A program made the position numbers and the translations under genes. From Candidatus Hecatellales archaeon (GTDB taxonomy: Archaea > Thermoproteota > Bathyarchaeia > Hecatellales > Hecatellaceae): a stretch of DNA of 12,589 bases. The stretch's first letter is position 1. Every line of letters begins with the position of its first letter. The notes under the pieces are model-generated. The model made no database searches and was not told where the DNA came from. It saw only the letters and a list, made by a program, of their open reading frames with translations. The DNA lies in NCBI GenBank assembly GCA_003662305.1, contig QMXU01000015.1, positions 1-12,589 on the forward strand, given 5' to 3'. Below, piece by piece: positions 5,877 through 12,570 of the stretch.

Positions 5877-8587
5877 AGAGTTTAAGTCTCTGGAAAACAG
5901 TTCTGCTGTTAACCCTTTTAGCTTTAGCATGTTTTCAACCTGCGATTCCAGCAGCCCAAGCTCAAAGCGTAAGCCTGAACGTTGTCAGGGTTTACTGGGG
6001 TTCAGACGGGGACCTGCAGCCTAAGCCGGGAGACAAAAACGTGCCCTTAAACGTTATCGTGCAGAACACTGACACCTCAACGATAAACTATTTGATGGCT
6101 AGGCTTAAGCTTCACGGGACGCCCTTTACAAGTTCTACGGGGGCGCTGGAGGCTTATGCTGGGGCGTCAGCCATTCTTCCAGGCGGGACAGCAACCCTGT
6201 CCTTCAGGGTCAACATAGCTGAGGGGGCAGCCCTCAAAGATTACACGTTGCCGTTGGAGCTCACCGTTTTAACTTCTAAATACGCCTCTGGCGTTGATGT
6301 CTCCCTTTCAGTTTCGGTCCCCCTCTACGGGGAAGTTAGGTTTTCAGCTTCCATCGAGCCCTGGGAGGTTTCCCCGGGAGTTAAGGAGGTTAAGCTGAAG
6401 CTTGAGAACTTCGGTGAAGCCTCCGCCTCAGACGTCAGAATTACTGTTTCCCCTGTTTCTCCTTTAACGCTTGCTGAAGGCGACGGCCTGTACACGCTGA
6501 GCAGTATAGCGCCCTCCACCACGGAAACCCTAAACCTGAAACTCTACGTTCCAAGCAGCCTTGAAGGAAACGTTGGCACCGTTAGTCTCAGCATAAGCTA
6601 TCAGGACGCCTACGGCAGCCAGCGGAGCGAAAGCAAAAGCTTAAGCCTGAAGGTTTCAAGCCTTAAAGAATGGTTCAACGTAACAGTTTCACCTGAAACC
6701 ATAAGGCCGGAAGTTAACACGGTAATCTTCACCCTCTCCAACCAGGGGGATACAGATGTTGAAGACGTGGAGGTTAAGCTTACACTCCCCCAAACCTTAA
6801 GCCTCCTCAAGTCTGACAACGTTTGGAAGTTCAGCTCGGTGGCTTCCGGTGGAGAGGTCTCCTTTGAAACGGAAATTTACGCTTCAACGGCAGCCGTGGG
6901 CACTGCAGCCCAGGCAACCCTAACCATAACCTACAACGCCGGAGAGTTCACCCGCAGCGAAACAAAGGTTTTAGGGTTTAAGATAGGTGAAAAAACGGTT
7001 TCACCCGTGAAAATCAGGGTTGTAGATACAGGCTGGGGAAGCCCGACAAGCCCGCTGAGGGTCAGCCCAGGAGACGAAGGAGCCCCCCTCTACGTAACCA
7101 TTCAGAACCTTGGAAGCCACACCATAGTCGGAGTTAGAGGCGAACTTAAGCTTGACCCTCCCTTCACAAGCACCACCGGAGAAACCGAGGTTTCAGCCGC
7201 CATCTCCAGCATCCAGCCGGGGCAGACGGGAACCTTCCAGTTCCCCTTAGACATCTCTCAAGAAGCTGAAATCAAAACCTACCAGCTTCAACTCGAAATT
7301 GAATACCTGATTTTGAACGAGGTTTCAAGCCCGGTGTCCTACGTGGAGGCTTCTCCTGAAACCTTCACGGTGCAGGTTCCCCTCTACGGCAGGCCTGTGC
7401 TAGACGTATCCCTCGACAAGGATACTGTGAACGCTGGGGAGACCGTGGAGCTTAACTTCATCGTTAAAAACGTTGGAACCGGGGACATTATAGACTTGAA
7501 CCTGCTTCTCCAGCTTCCTGTTGGAAGCGTAACCGGGAAGCCTCCGATGGTGCTGGTTGAAGGAGACAACCTCTGGCATTTCGACAGGGTTGACGCGGGA
7601 AGCCAGCACTCCTTTAAGGCTCTCGTGAGAACAGGCAAGGATGCAGTTGGAACCTACCAGCTGGGCTTAAACCTAACCTACAGAGACGAGTGGGGTAAAA
7701 CCTACAGTGAAGCTAGGAGCCTGGGCATCTATGTTTCATCCAGGTTTCCAGCCTCCCAGGTTCTCGTAAGCGACTACAAGCTCAGCCCTGAAACAGTTTA
7801 CAAGGGTGAAGATTTCACTTTAACCTTGAACGTTGGGAACACTGGGGACTCTGAGGCTCAGCAGGTTGCCGTTCAGCTTTCAGCCCCCCAGGGCTTCTCA
7901 ACCCTGACACCTTCAACCTTCAACCTTGGAAGCCTCAAGCCTGGGGAAAGCCGGACCGTAGAGTATAAGGTTAAGTCTTCACCTGCAGCGGAGGAAGGCG
8001 TCATATACACTTTCACAGTTGACATAGGCTACGTTGACGAGCTTGGAGCCTCCAGAACCTCTAGAAGCTTCATAGGCGTGCCCCTCCACGGAACGGTTGA
8101 GCTTGTAACCTACGATGTGAGTGCGGGGCCGGCGGGTCCAGGGGTTCCTCTCACCCTAACCTTCACCCTTCTGAACAGGGGAACCACGACGGCTACCTAC
8201 ACCACCCTGTCAGTCGTTCCGGAAGACCCCTTCAAACCGGTTGAAGAGTCAATATATGTAGGAGACTTAGACCCGAACGCCCCTCTACCTGTCTCCTTGA
8301 AGGCCATGGTTAAGCCTGACACAGCTGAAGGAGAATACCAGTTAAAGGTTAAAGTGTACTATAAGGATGAATACCATGAAGAGCATGTGAAGTTCTTAAC
8401 CTTCCCCGTCAAGGTCTCCAAGGAGGTGACACCCTCCTCACCCATGCCCGGCAAAATCGAGAAATCCCAAATACCCGACACGTACCTTTACGCTGCAATA
8501 GTGCTGGTGGTGGTTGCAGTTTTAGCCGGAGGACTAGCGTGGAGAAGCCGTAGGAAACGCAGGAAGCTGATGGAAGAAAAGATTTAG
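5873..8587 (+). CDS. Secreted, membrane-anchored multi-domain Ig-like protein (COG1361-like)
   Basis: A 904-residue surface protein. Residues 1-30 form a signal peptide (hydrophobic 9-21, likely cleavage after AQA). A single membrane helix (about 870-890) precedes a basic tail RSRRKRRK, so almost everything lies outside the cell. The outer part is about seven beta-sandwich (CARDB/NEW3-like, S-layer-type) domains: A 37-150, B 154-261, C 266-372, then A' 378-502, B' 507-620, C' 630-736 and D 741-848. The linker VPLYG occurs at 149 and 502 and VPLHG at 736, marking the internal repeat. It starts at TTG with GAGGTG eight bases upstream, overlapping the ATPase stop. Such proteins recur beside archaeal MacB-like transporters; a role as an extracytoplasmic stalk, adaptor or substrate-capturing partner is inferred. 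Confidence 0.93.
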   Translation: MKSLSLWKTVLLLTLLALACFQPAIPAAQAQSVSLNVVRVYWGSDGDLQPKPGDKNVPLNVIVQNTDTSTINYLMARLKLHGTPFTSSTGALEAYAGASAILPGGTATLSFRVNIAEGAALKDYTLPLELTVLTSKYASGVDVSLSVSVPLYGEVRFSASIEPWEVSPGVKEVKLKLENFGEASASDVRITVSPVSPLTLAEGDGLYTLSSIAPSTTETLNLKLYVPSSLEGNVGTVSLSISYQDAYGSQRSESKSLSLKVSSLKEWFNVTVSPETIRPEVNTVIFTLSNQGDTDVEDVEVKLTLPQTLSLLKSDNVWKFSSVASGGEVSFETEIYASTAAVGTAAQATLTITYNAGEFTRSETKVLGFKIGEKTVSPVKIRVVDTGWGSPTSPLRVSPGDEGAPLYVTIQNLGSHTIVGVRGELKLDPPFTSTTGETEVSAAISSIQPGQTGTFQFPLDISQEAEIKTYQLQLEIEYLILNEVSSPVSYVEASPETFTVQVPLYGRPVLDVSLDKDTVNAGETVELNFIVKNVGTGDIIDLNLLLQLPVGSVTGKPPMVLVEGDNLWHFDRVDAGSQHSFKALVRTGKDAVGTYQLGLNLTYRDEWGKTYSEARSLGIYVSSRFPASQVLVSDYKLSPETVYKGEDFTLTLNVGNTGDSEAQQVAVQLSAPQGFSTLTPSTFNLGSLKPGESRTVEYKVKSSPAAEEGVIYTFTVDIGYVDELGASRTSRSFIGVPLHGTVELVTYDVSAGPAGPGVPLTLTFTLLNRGTTTATYTTLSVVPEDPFKPVEESIYVGDLDPNAPLPVSLKAMVKPDTAEGEYQLKVKVYYKDEYHEEHVKFLTFPVKVSKEVTPSSPMPGKIEKSQIPDTYLYAAIVLVVVAVLAGGLAWRSRRKRRKLMEEKI

Positions 8588-8627
8588 CGGAAGCCTCCTC
8601 AAAAAATGGTTTGGGAGCTATGACGGC

Positions 8628-9851
8628 TTGAACCCCCTTGAGATTTTCCGCTACGCCTTCGAGGCTCTAAGAGAACGTAGAACCAGGTCTATTTTAACCA
8701 TACTCATGGTTCTCATAGGAGCAGCCTTGATGACGGCTTTAAACGGTATGAACGCTGGAATGGAAAACTTTGTGCTTTCAAGCTTCAGCAGCCTCTCCCC
8801 GAACTCCCTTATAGTGGTGCCTGGAACTTCGTCGGTAACCCTTGACGCCCACGACGTAACCCTCCTCAAGAAAGTCAGCGGGGTTGACGATGCGGTACCC
8901 TTCATTCAGGGGGCAGCCATCCTACACTCAGGAGTTAAAACCCTCAGGGTTATGGTGGCAGGCTTTGACCAGTCTAAAATCAACCTTCTATATCCTACAG
9001 CCGAACTGGAGGAGGGCTCCTTCATTTCACCTTACGACTCGACAGGCATGGTTTTAGGGTCGAAGATTGCCATGCCCCCGGGAGAGACAAGACCCTTCGC
9101 ATGGGTGGGCAAGGTAGTTACAGCTGAATACAAGCATACCTCCATAGAGCCTTCAGGCCAGATTAAAAGGGAGGCTGTTAAGCGGTCCTTCGTGGTTAAG
9201 GGTGTTCTGAAGTATACGGGGGCGCCTGGTTTCGCCAACGTTGACCGTTCAGCCCTGGTTTCGCTTCAAGCTGCCAACAGCCTTTTCAAGCGTGGAAGCC
9301 ACTATGACGGAATCATCGTGATTACAGCTTCAACAGACCTGAACAGTAAAGTTGAGAAGGAGATTCTGAAGCTTTACAGCGGCAACGTTATGGTTATTTC
9401 CCCTAAGGCCATCGTCCAGGTTATTGAGAAGACTATGGCAGGCTTCACAACCTTCACTGTAAGCATAGCCATGGTTTCGCTTATGGTGGCGGCCGTAGGC
9501 ATTATCACAACGCTTTTCACCTCGGTTATGGAGAGAACAAGGGAGATAGGCCTGCTGAAGGCCTTAGGCTTCAAAAACTGGCATGTACTCGTAATGTTTC
9601 TTTCAGAAGCCTTGATAGTAGGCATCATAGGCGGAAGCCTCGGCCTGGTAGCCGGCTATTTCGGCGCCCACCTTCTCCTCATGAGGCCCGTACAGTTCAG
9701 CCATAGTGCAGCCTTAATCCAGCCTCTCTTCGAGGTTGAAGGCTTAGTTTTCGTCTGGCTTTTCACCTTAGCCATAAGCCTTTTGGCAGGCTTCTACCCG
9801 GCGTGGAGAGCTTCCAAGCTTAACCCCGTGGAGGCTTTAAGAAAAGAGTAG
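8628..9851 (+). CDS. ABC transporter permease, MacB/FtsX type
   Basis: A 407-residue membrane protein that should dimerise and pair with the upstream ATPase. It has the MacB layout: one membrane helix near the N-terminus (21-43), a large outer domain (about 45-268, MacB_PCD-like), then three helices (about 272-298, 320-350 and 370-392) forming the FtsX domain. Typical FtsX sequences are ERTREIGLLKALG (302-314), the presumed coupling helix contacting the ATPase, and the ending YPAWRASKLNPVEALR. The start is TTG at 8628, ten bases after GGGAG; ATGs at 8605 and 8620 lead to stops in other frames. It follows the Ig-like protein gene by 40 bases in the same operon. The family includes exporters of peptides and lipoprotein movers as well as mechanotransmission machines; the substrate cannot be told from sequence. 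Confidence 0.95.
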   Translation: MNPLEIFRYAFEALRERRTRSILTILMVLIGAALMTALNGMNAGMENFVLSSFSSLSPNSLIVVPGTSSVTLDAHDVTLLKKVSGVDDAVPFIQGAAILHSGVKTLRVMVAGFDQSKINLLYPTAELEEGSFISPYDSTGMVLGSKIAMPPGETRPFAWVGKVVTAEYKHTSIEPSGQIKREAVKRSFVVKGVLKYTGAPGFANVDRSALVSLQAANSLFKRGSHYDGIIVITASTDLNSKVEKEILKLYSGNVMVISPKAIVQVIEKTMAGFTTFTVSIAMVSLMVAAVGIITTLFTSVMERTREIGLLKALGFKNWHVLVMFLSEALIVGIIGGSLGLVAGYFGAHLLLMRPVQFSHSAALIQPLFEVEGLVFVWLFTLAISLLAGFYPAWRASKLNPVEALRKE

Positions 9852-9862
9852 CCTAGGCTACT
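9847..9862. repeat. 16-base perfect palindrome spanning two stop codons
   Basis: AGTAGCCTAGGCTACT is a perfect palindrome between the convergent permease and PDCD5-like genes. It contains the permease stop TAG (9849-9851) and, on the other strand, the stop TAG of the PDCD5-like gene (9860-9858). As RNA it could fold to a six-base stem with a CTAG loop at the 3' end of both messages. Confidence 0.75.
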
Positions 9863-10247
9863 GTCCGGAGACTTTCTCCCTGAGTTTTTCCGCTAAACTT
9901 TTAACTTCACCCTTCTCCACGTAGAATATCCTAGTTTCAAGCCTTACAGGGAAGCCTAGAGCCCTGAAAAGCTGGTGAAGAGTTTCGCCGGATATTTCCC
10001 CTGCGAGTCTGCCTTCAAGTATTAGGCGGGCTAGCTCCTTGACTAGGGCCCTAGCCGCTTCAGGATACTGTTCTAGGGCTGCTTCTAAAACCTCTTTTCC
10101 CCTCCCCACAAGCCTTTCCTCAACCACCTTTAAGGGGTCCGGCGGAGGCTGCCTCTGCTTTTCAACTTCAACCCTAGCCATCCTCGCCTGAAGCTCCCTA
10201 AGCTTCTTGAGTTTAAGCTTCTCCAGTTCGAGGTCTTCCCCGCTCAA
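9858..10247 (-). CDS. PDCD5/TFAR19-like (COG2118-like) putative nucleic-acid-binding protein
   Basis: A 129-residue charged protein. Residues 5-32 form a Lys/Glu/Leu-rich helix (LKKLRELQARMARVEVEK) like the N-terminal helix of archaeal PDCD5 proteins. A Pro-rich break (34-38) and a helical bundle follow, with YPEAARALVKELARLI (61-76) and GRLAGEISGETLHQLF (79-94); that order, helix then short loop with Ile-Ser then helix, also recalls PDCD5. The C-terminal part, LGFPVRLETRIFYVEKGE (97-114), is longer than in typical PDCD5 proteins. The assignment is tentative; it may be a related but separate family. If correct, it would bind DNA or chaperonin, which fits loosely with this window because PDCD5 interacts with CCT in eukaryotes. 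The start is TTG at 10247 with no strong ribosome binding site. It lies 60 bases downstream of the macrodomain gene, same strand. Confidence 0.75.
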   Translation of the reverse strand: MSGEDLELEKLKLKKLRELQARMARVEVEKQRQPPPDPLKVVEERLVGRGKEVLEAALEQYPEAARALVKELARLILEGRLAGEISGETLHQLFRALGFPVRLETRIFYVEKGEVKSLAEKLREKVSGQ

Positions 10248-10307
10248 AGCCTTTCAGCCTCATCCAGCTTATAGGATAAACCTAGAGCAGAATAAAGGTT
10301 CCTAGGC

Positions 10308-10847
10308 TCACCCCAGCAGAACCTGTCTTAAAGCCTTTTCAAAGGCCTGAACAACCTCTCCGCTTAGGCCCACGAAAACTACTTCCCGGAGGTTAACGTT
10401 AGCCTTTAAATGCTCTCTGGCAGCCTTGACCATGGCTTCAGCCGCCTTTTCCGGTGGAACTCCTCCAACCCCGGCTCCCATGGCTGGGAGGGCTATGCTT
10501 GAAACCTTCACCTTGTCGGCGCATTTCAAGGCTGCAAGCGTTGCCCTGTAAACCTTTTCAGGGCTTGTTGCCATAGCCGGGCGTTCCATGGTTGGAGCGT
10601 GAATAACATATTTGGCTTTAAGCTTACCCGCTGTCGTGGCTACGGCTTCTCCTACGGGGCAGGGAGCATGCTTTCTCGCCTCCCTCTCTATTTCCAAGCC
10701 TCCAGCCCTCTTCAAGGCTCCGGCAACTCCTCCACCCATGACCAGGAGGCTGTTAGCCGGGTTAACCAAGGCGTCAACCTCAAGCCCTGTAAGGTCGGCC
10801 TTAAGAGCCCTGAAACGCACTCCTCCGCTTTCAACCTCGAAACTCAA
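10308..10847 (-). CDS. Macrodomain protein (ADP-ribose binding or hydrolysing)
   Basis: A single-domain, 179-residue cytosolic macrodomain protein. The family binds ADP-ribose and derivatives and often removes ADP-ribose or O-acetyl groups. Visible features are ADLT (17-20, Asp18 expected to contact adenine), VNPANSLL (28-35, with the conserved Asn), the Gly-rich GGGVAGAL (38-45) and the phosphate loop PAMGAGVGGVPP (121-132). Length and order match stand-alone archaeal macrodomains. The start is TTG at 10847 with GGAGG eight bases upstream. A TATA-like sequence lies about 35 bases upstream. It is divergent from archease and is followed on its own strand by the PDCD5-like gene, so those two may be one transcript. 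Whether it acts on proteins, RNA ends or free metabolites is not visible; proximity to archease hints at RNA-end chemistry, but this is only context. Confidence 0.93.
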   Translation of the reverse strand: MSFEVESGGVRFRALKADLTGLEVDALVNPANSLLVMGGGVAGALKRAGGLEIEREARKHAPCPVGEAVATTAGKLKAKYVIHAPTMERPAMATSPEKVYRATLAALKCADKVKVSSIALPAMGAGVGGVPPEKAAEAMVKAAREHLKANVNLREVVFVGLSGEVVQAFEKALRQVLLG

Positions 10848-10880
10848 GGCCTAACCCTCCAGCAAGCCCTAGCCATCCCT

Positions 10881-10890
10881 CAAATAAATA
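10881..10890 (-). promoter_or_regulatory. TATA box candidate of the macrodomain gene
   Basis: The minus strand reads TATTTATTTG. A start about 25 bases downstream, near 10857, would leave a leader of roughly ten bases to the TTG at 10847, which is close to the ribosome binding site, so the true start may lie slightly upstream. Confidence 0.45.
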
Positions 10891-10893
10891 ACT

Positions 10894-10903
10894 GTTTTTA
10901 AAC
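10894..10903 (+). promoter_or_regulatory. TATA box candidate of the archease gene
   Basis: GTTTTTAAAC would place a plus-strand start near 10925 and a leader of about 40 bases. TGAGGGGTAA at 10909-10918 and TGAGGGGTTAA at 10952-10962 form a near-repeat; the second contains the ribosome binding site for the GTG start. Confidence 0.4.
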
Positions 10904-10964
10904 CTGTCTGAGGGGTAAGGCTAATGTTTACTGGAGCCCCTTTATTCCTTTTGAGGGGTTAAAC

Positions 10965-11396
10965 GTGGAGGGGGGATACCGCTTCCTCGAGCATTCAAGC
11001 GACGTGTACGTGGAGGCTTGGGGGGAAAGCCTTGAGGAAGCCTTCAGGCAGGCTGCTAAGGCTATGTTCGACACCATGACAGACATAGGGCTTGTAGAGC
11101 CGAAAGTTGAAGCTGAAATTTCAGCTGAAGGCTTCGACGAGCAGGAACTCCTGTACAGCTGGCTGGAAGCCCTCCTCGTGAAATACGAGGTTGAAAGCCT
11201 GCTTTTCTCCGAGTTTAAAATTTCCCCCATCAGAAGGGAGGGGGAAACCTTGAAGCTTAAAGCCCTAGCCTACGGTGAACCCTTAAACCTGGAGAAGCAC
11301 CCCTCAAAAGTTGAAATCAAAGCCGTAACCTACCACATGATGGAAATTGAAAAGGAGGAAGAAGGCTTCAAGGTTAGAGTGCTCTTCGACATTTAA
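10965..11396 (+). CDS. Archease
   Basis: A 143-residue archease, the small metal-binding cofactor protein that helps the tRNA ligase RtcB form its guanylated intermediate and turn over many times during tRNA splicing and RNA repair. It matches the family along its whole length: FLEHSSDVYVEAWG (7-20, with Asp13 expected to bind metal), the helix SLEEAFRQAAKAMFDTM (22-38), ELLYSWLEALL (61-71), the strand VEIKAVTYHMMEIE (116-129) and the characteristic C-terminus LFDI (140-143). The start is GTG at 10965, with GAGGGG upstream and no better candidate. RtcB is not in the window, so archease would act in trans. It is divergent from the macrodomain gene and its stop overlaps that of the convergent cysteine-cluster gene by four bases. 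Confidence 0.95.
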   Translation: MEGGYRFLEHSSDVYVEAWGESLEEAFRQAAKAMFDTMTDIGLVEPKVEAEISAEGFDEQELLYSWLEALLVKYEVESLLFSEFKISPIRREGETLKLKALAYGEPLNLEKHPSKVEIKAVTYHMMEIEKEEEGFKVRVLFDI

Positions 11397-11971
11397 ATTC
11401 TGAGTACCGTTAAAGGCGGATACGATGTTGAAAGCTTAGGAGCGACGGCTGAAGTCGAATATTTCTGGCTTACCCTCCCTTTAAACTTCATGTCCAAAAT
11501 TTCGGGGATTACCTTTTCTTTAAGCCTTTGAGAGGGTTCACCGTAGGATAGGCCTGGACAAGCTGGAATGACATAGACGTAGAAGCTTTTACGTCCGTAA
11601 CGGTAGTAGGAAAGCTCCGGATGGCCGAAGACAGGAGCCTCGTGAGGGTTGAAAGGCCAAAGTCTGCATGCTTCAGGCTTCACGTGCTGGAGGCCGCATA
11701 GGTTTCGCCCGTTAAGGTTGTGGAGAAAAAGACAGGAGCCGTCGGGCCTACGTTTAAGATAGATTTTTCCTGCGCTGACGGTTACGGAGGAGAAGCCGTA
11801 GGCGTGGGCTATCTGGGCGTATTCTTGAGGTTTAAGCTCAACCACGTAGCGGGTGCAACAGTCACCGCAAGCATGGCATTCCCAGTCGTGAACGAGCCTC
11901 CAAGGTACCGGTTTACCATGGGATAGGAGGCCTCTGAGCAGCTGCAGGCTTTGAAAATTCTGGGGCAGCAT
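11393..11971 (-). CDS. YkgJ-type cysteine-cluster protein (putative Fe-S or Zn protein)
   Basis: A 192-residue protein of the YkgJ/CxxCxxCC family (COG0727), whose role is poorly known and which is predicted to bind an iron-sulfur cluster or zinc. The key pattern is CHACGDCC (Cys32, 35, 38, 39), followed by Cys80 in DGSCLFL, Cys92 in NLCGL, Cys102 in EACRLWPF and Cys138 in PACPG. All eight family cysteines appear intact, so the protein should be functional. The start is ATG at 11971, with AGAGGG very close upstream. It starts 16 bases after the stop of the Hsp20 gene and probably shares its transcript, which suggests a stress-linked role (an inference). It converges with archease, sharing TTAA at the stops. 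The last 30 residues are Ser/Pro-rich and not conserved in type. Confidence 0.9.
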   Translation of the reverse strand: MLPQNFQSLQLLRGLLSHGKPVPWRLVHDWECHACGDCCTRYVVELKPQEYAQIAHAYGFSSVTVSAGKIYLKRRPDGSCLFLHNLNGRNLCGLQHVKPEACRLWPFNPHEAPVFGHPELSYYRYGRKSFYVYVIPACPGLSYGEPSQRLKEKVIPEILDMKFKGRVSQKYSTSAVAPKLSTSYPPLTVLRI

Positions 11972-11987
11972 ATCCCTCTTCAGGCGG

Positions 11988-12542
11988 TTACTCTATTTTT
12001 ATGGGTTCACCCTTAAGCTTGGGTGAAGCCTCCTTCTTTGGAAGTGTTACCTCCAGAATTCCGTCGGCGTAGGTTGACCTAGCGTTTTTAGGTTCAACCT
12101 CTGCTGGAAGCTCGATTTCCCGGAAGTAGGTGCGCCCCTTACCCTGAGCGTTCACCGTCAAGGTTTTCTCGGTGGCAGTAACTTGGATTCGCTCCTTTGA
12201 AGCTCCTGGAATCTCCACGGTAATCTTCAGGCTTCCATCCTCCTCCGACAGGTCGTATAGGGGCTCTCTATGCTCTCCAACGGTGAAGGGTTCGGTGAAA
12301 GCCCTCAGCATGGAAGGTTTAACGTTTCCAAAGCTTTTGATTACGGGTTTGCCTTCAGAGCCAAGCTTGAAGCTTACACCCCAAACGATGGGGCCTACCT
12401 CCCGGATTACGGTTCCATCTGAAAGCTTCCTCTCTTTAACCAGGCCTTTAGGTGCAACCTCAACCATCTTCCTGAAAAGCTTTTCCAGGAAGCGTTCCCA
12501 GTCCTTTTCGGGAACCTCCGAAATTTCTCCCAGGATTTTCAC
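11988..12542 (-). CDS. hsp20: Hsp20 / alpha-crystallin small heat-shock protein
   Basis: A 184-residue small heat-shock protein, an ATP-independent holdase that binds unfolding proteins and passes them to chaperonins such as the thermosome in this window. The N-terminal part (1-92) includes EKDWERFLEKLF (12-23) and GPIVWGVSFKLG (50-61), as in a common archaeal subfamily. The alpha-crystallin domain spans about 93-170, with VEIPGASKERIQV (109-121), REIELPAEVEP (141-151) and YADGILEVTLPKK (158-170). The C-terminal Ile-Lys-Ile (181-183) is the I-x-I anchor used in oligomer assembly. I chose GTG at 12542 because the protein there fits family N-termini, but no good ribosome binding site precedes it and the frame stays open to the right edge without another ATG, GTG or TTG. 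A longer start outside the window is possible. The YkgJ-type gene follows closely. Confidence 0.93.
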   Translation of the reverse strand: MKILGEISEVPEKDWERFLEKLFRKMVEVAPKGLVKERKLSDGTVIREVGPIVWGVSFKLGSEGKPVIKSFGNVKPSMLRAFTEPFTVGEHREPLYDLSEEDGSLKITVEIPGASKERIQVTATEKTLTVNAQGKGRTYFREIELPAEVEPKNARSTYADGILEVTLPKKEASPKLKGEPIKIE

Positions 12543-12543
12543 C

Positions 12544-12570
12544 GGCAGGCTCAGCAGGGACAGTCCTGCC
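12544..12570 (-). other. Inverted repeat just upstream of the Hsp20 start
   Basis: GGCAGG (12570-12565 on the minus strand) can pair with CCTGCC (12549-12544), ending one base before the GTG. An alternative hairpin, GCAGG-N6-CCTGC (12554-12569), uses overlapping bases. If this is untranslated leader, it could mask the start codon; if it is coding, it may mean nothing. Confidence 0.3.

Noticed and set aside
5594..5930. Minus-strand frames opposite the ABC ATPase
   Set aside because: They lie across an intact ATPase with all motifs and have no coding character of their own.
10599..10901. Plus-strand frames opposite the macrodomain gene
   Set aside because: They are antisense to a clear macrodomain protein and show no family features.
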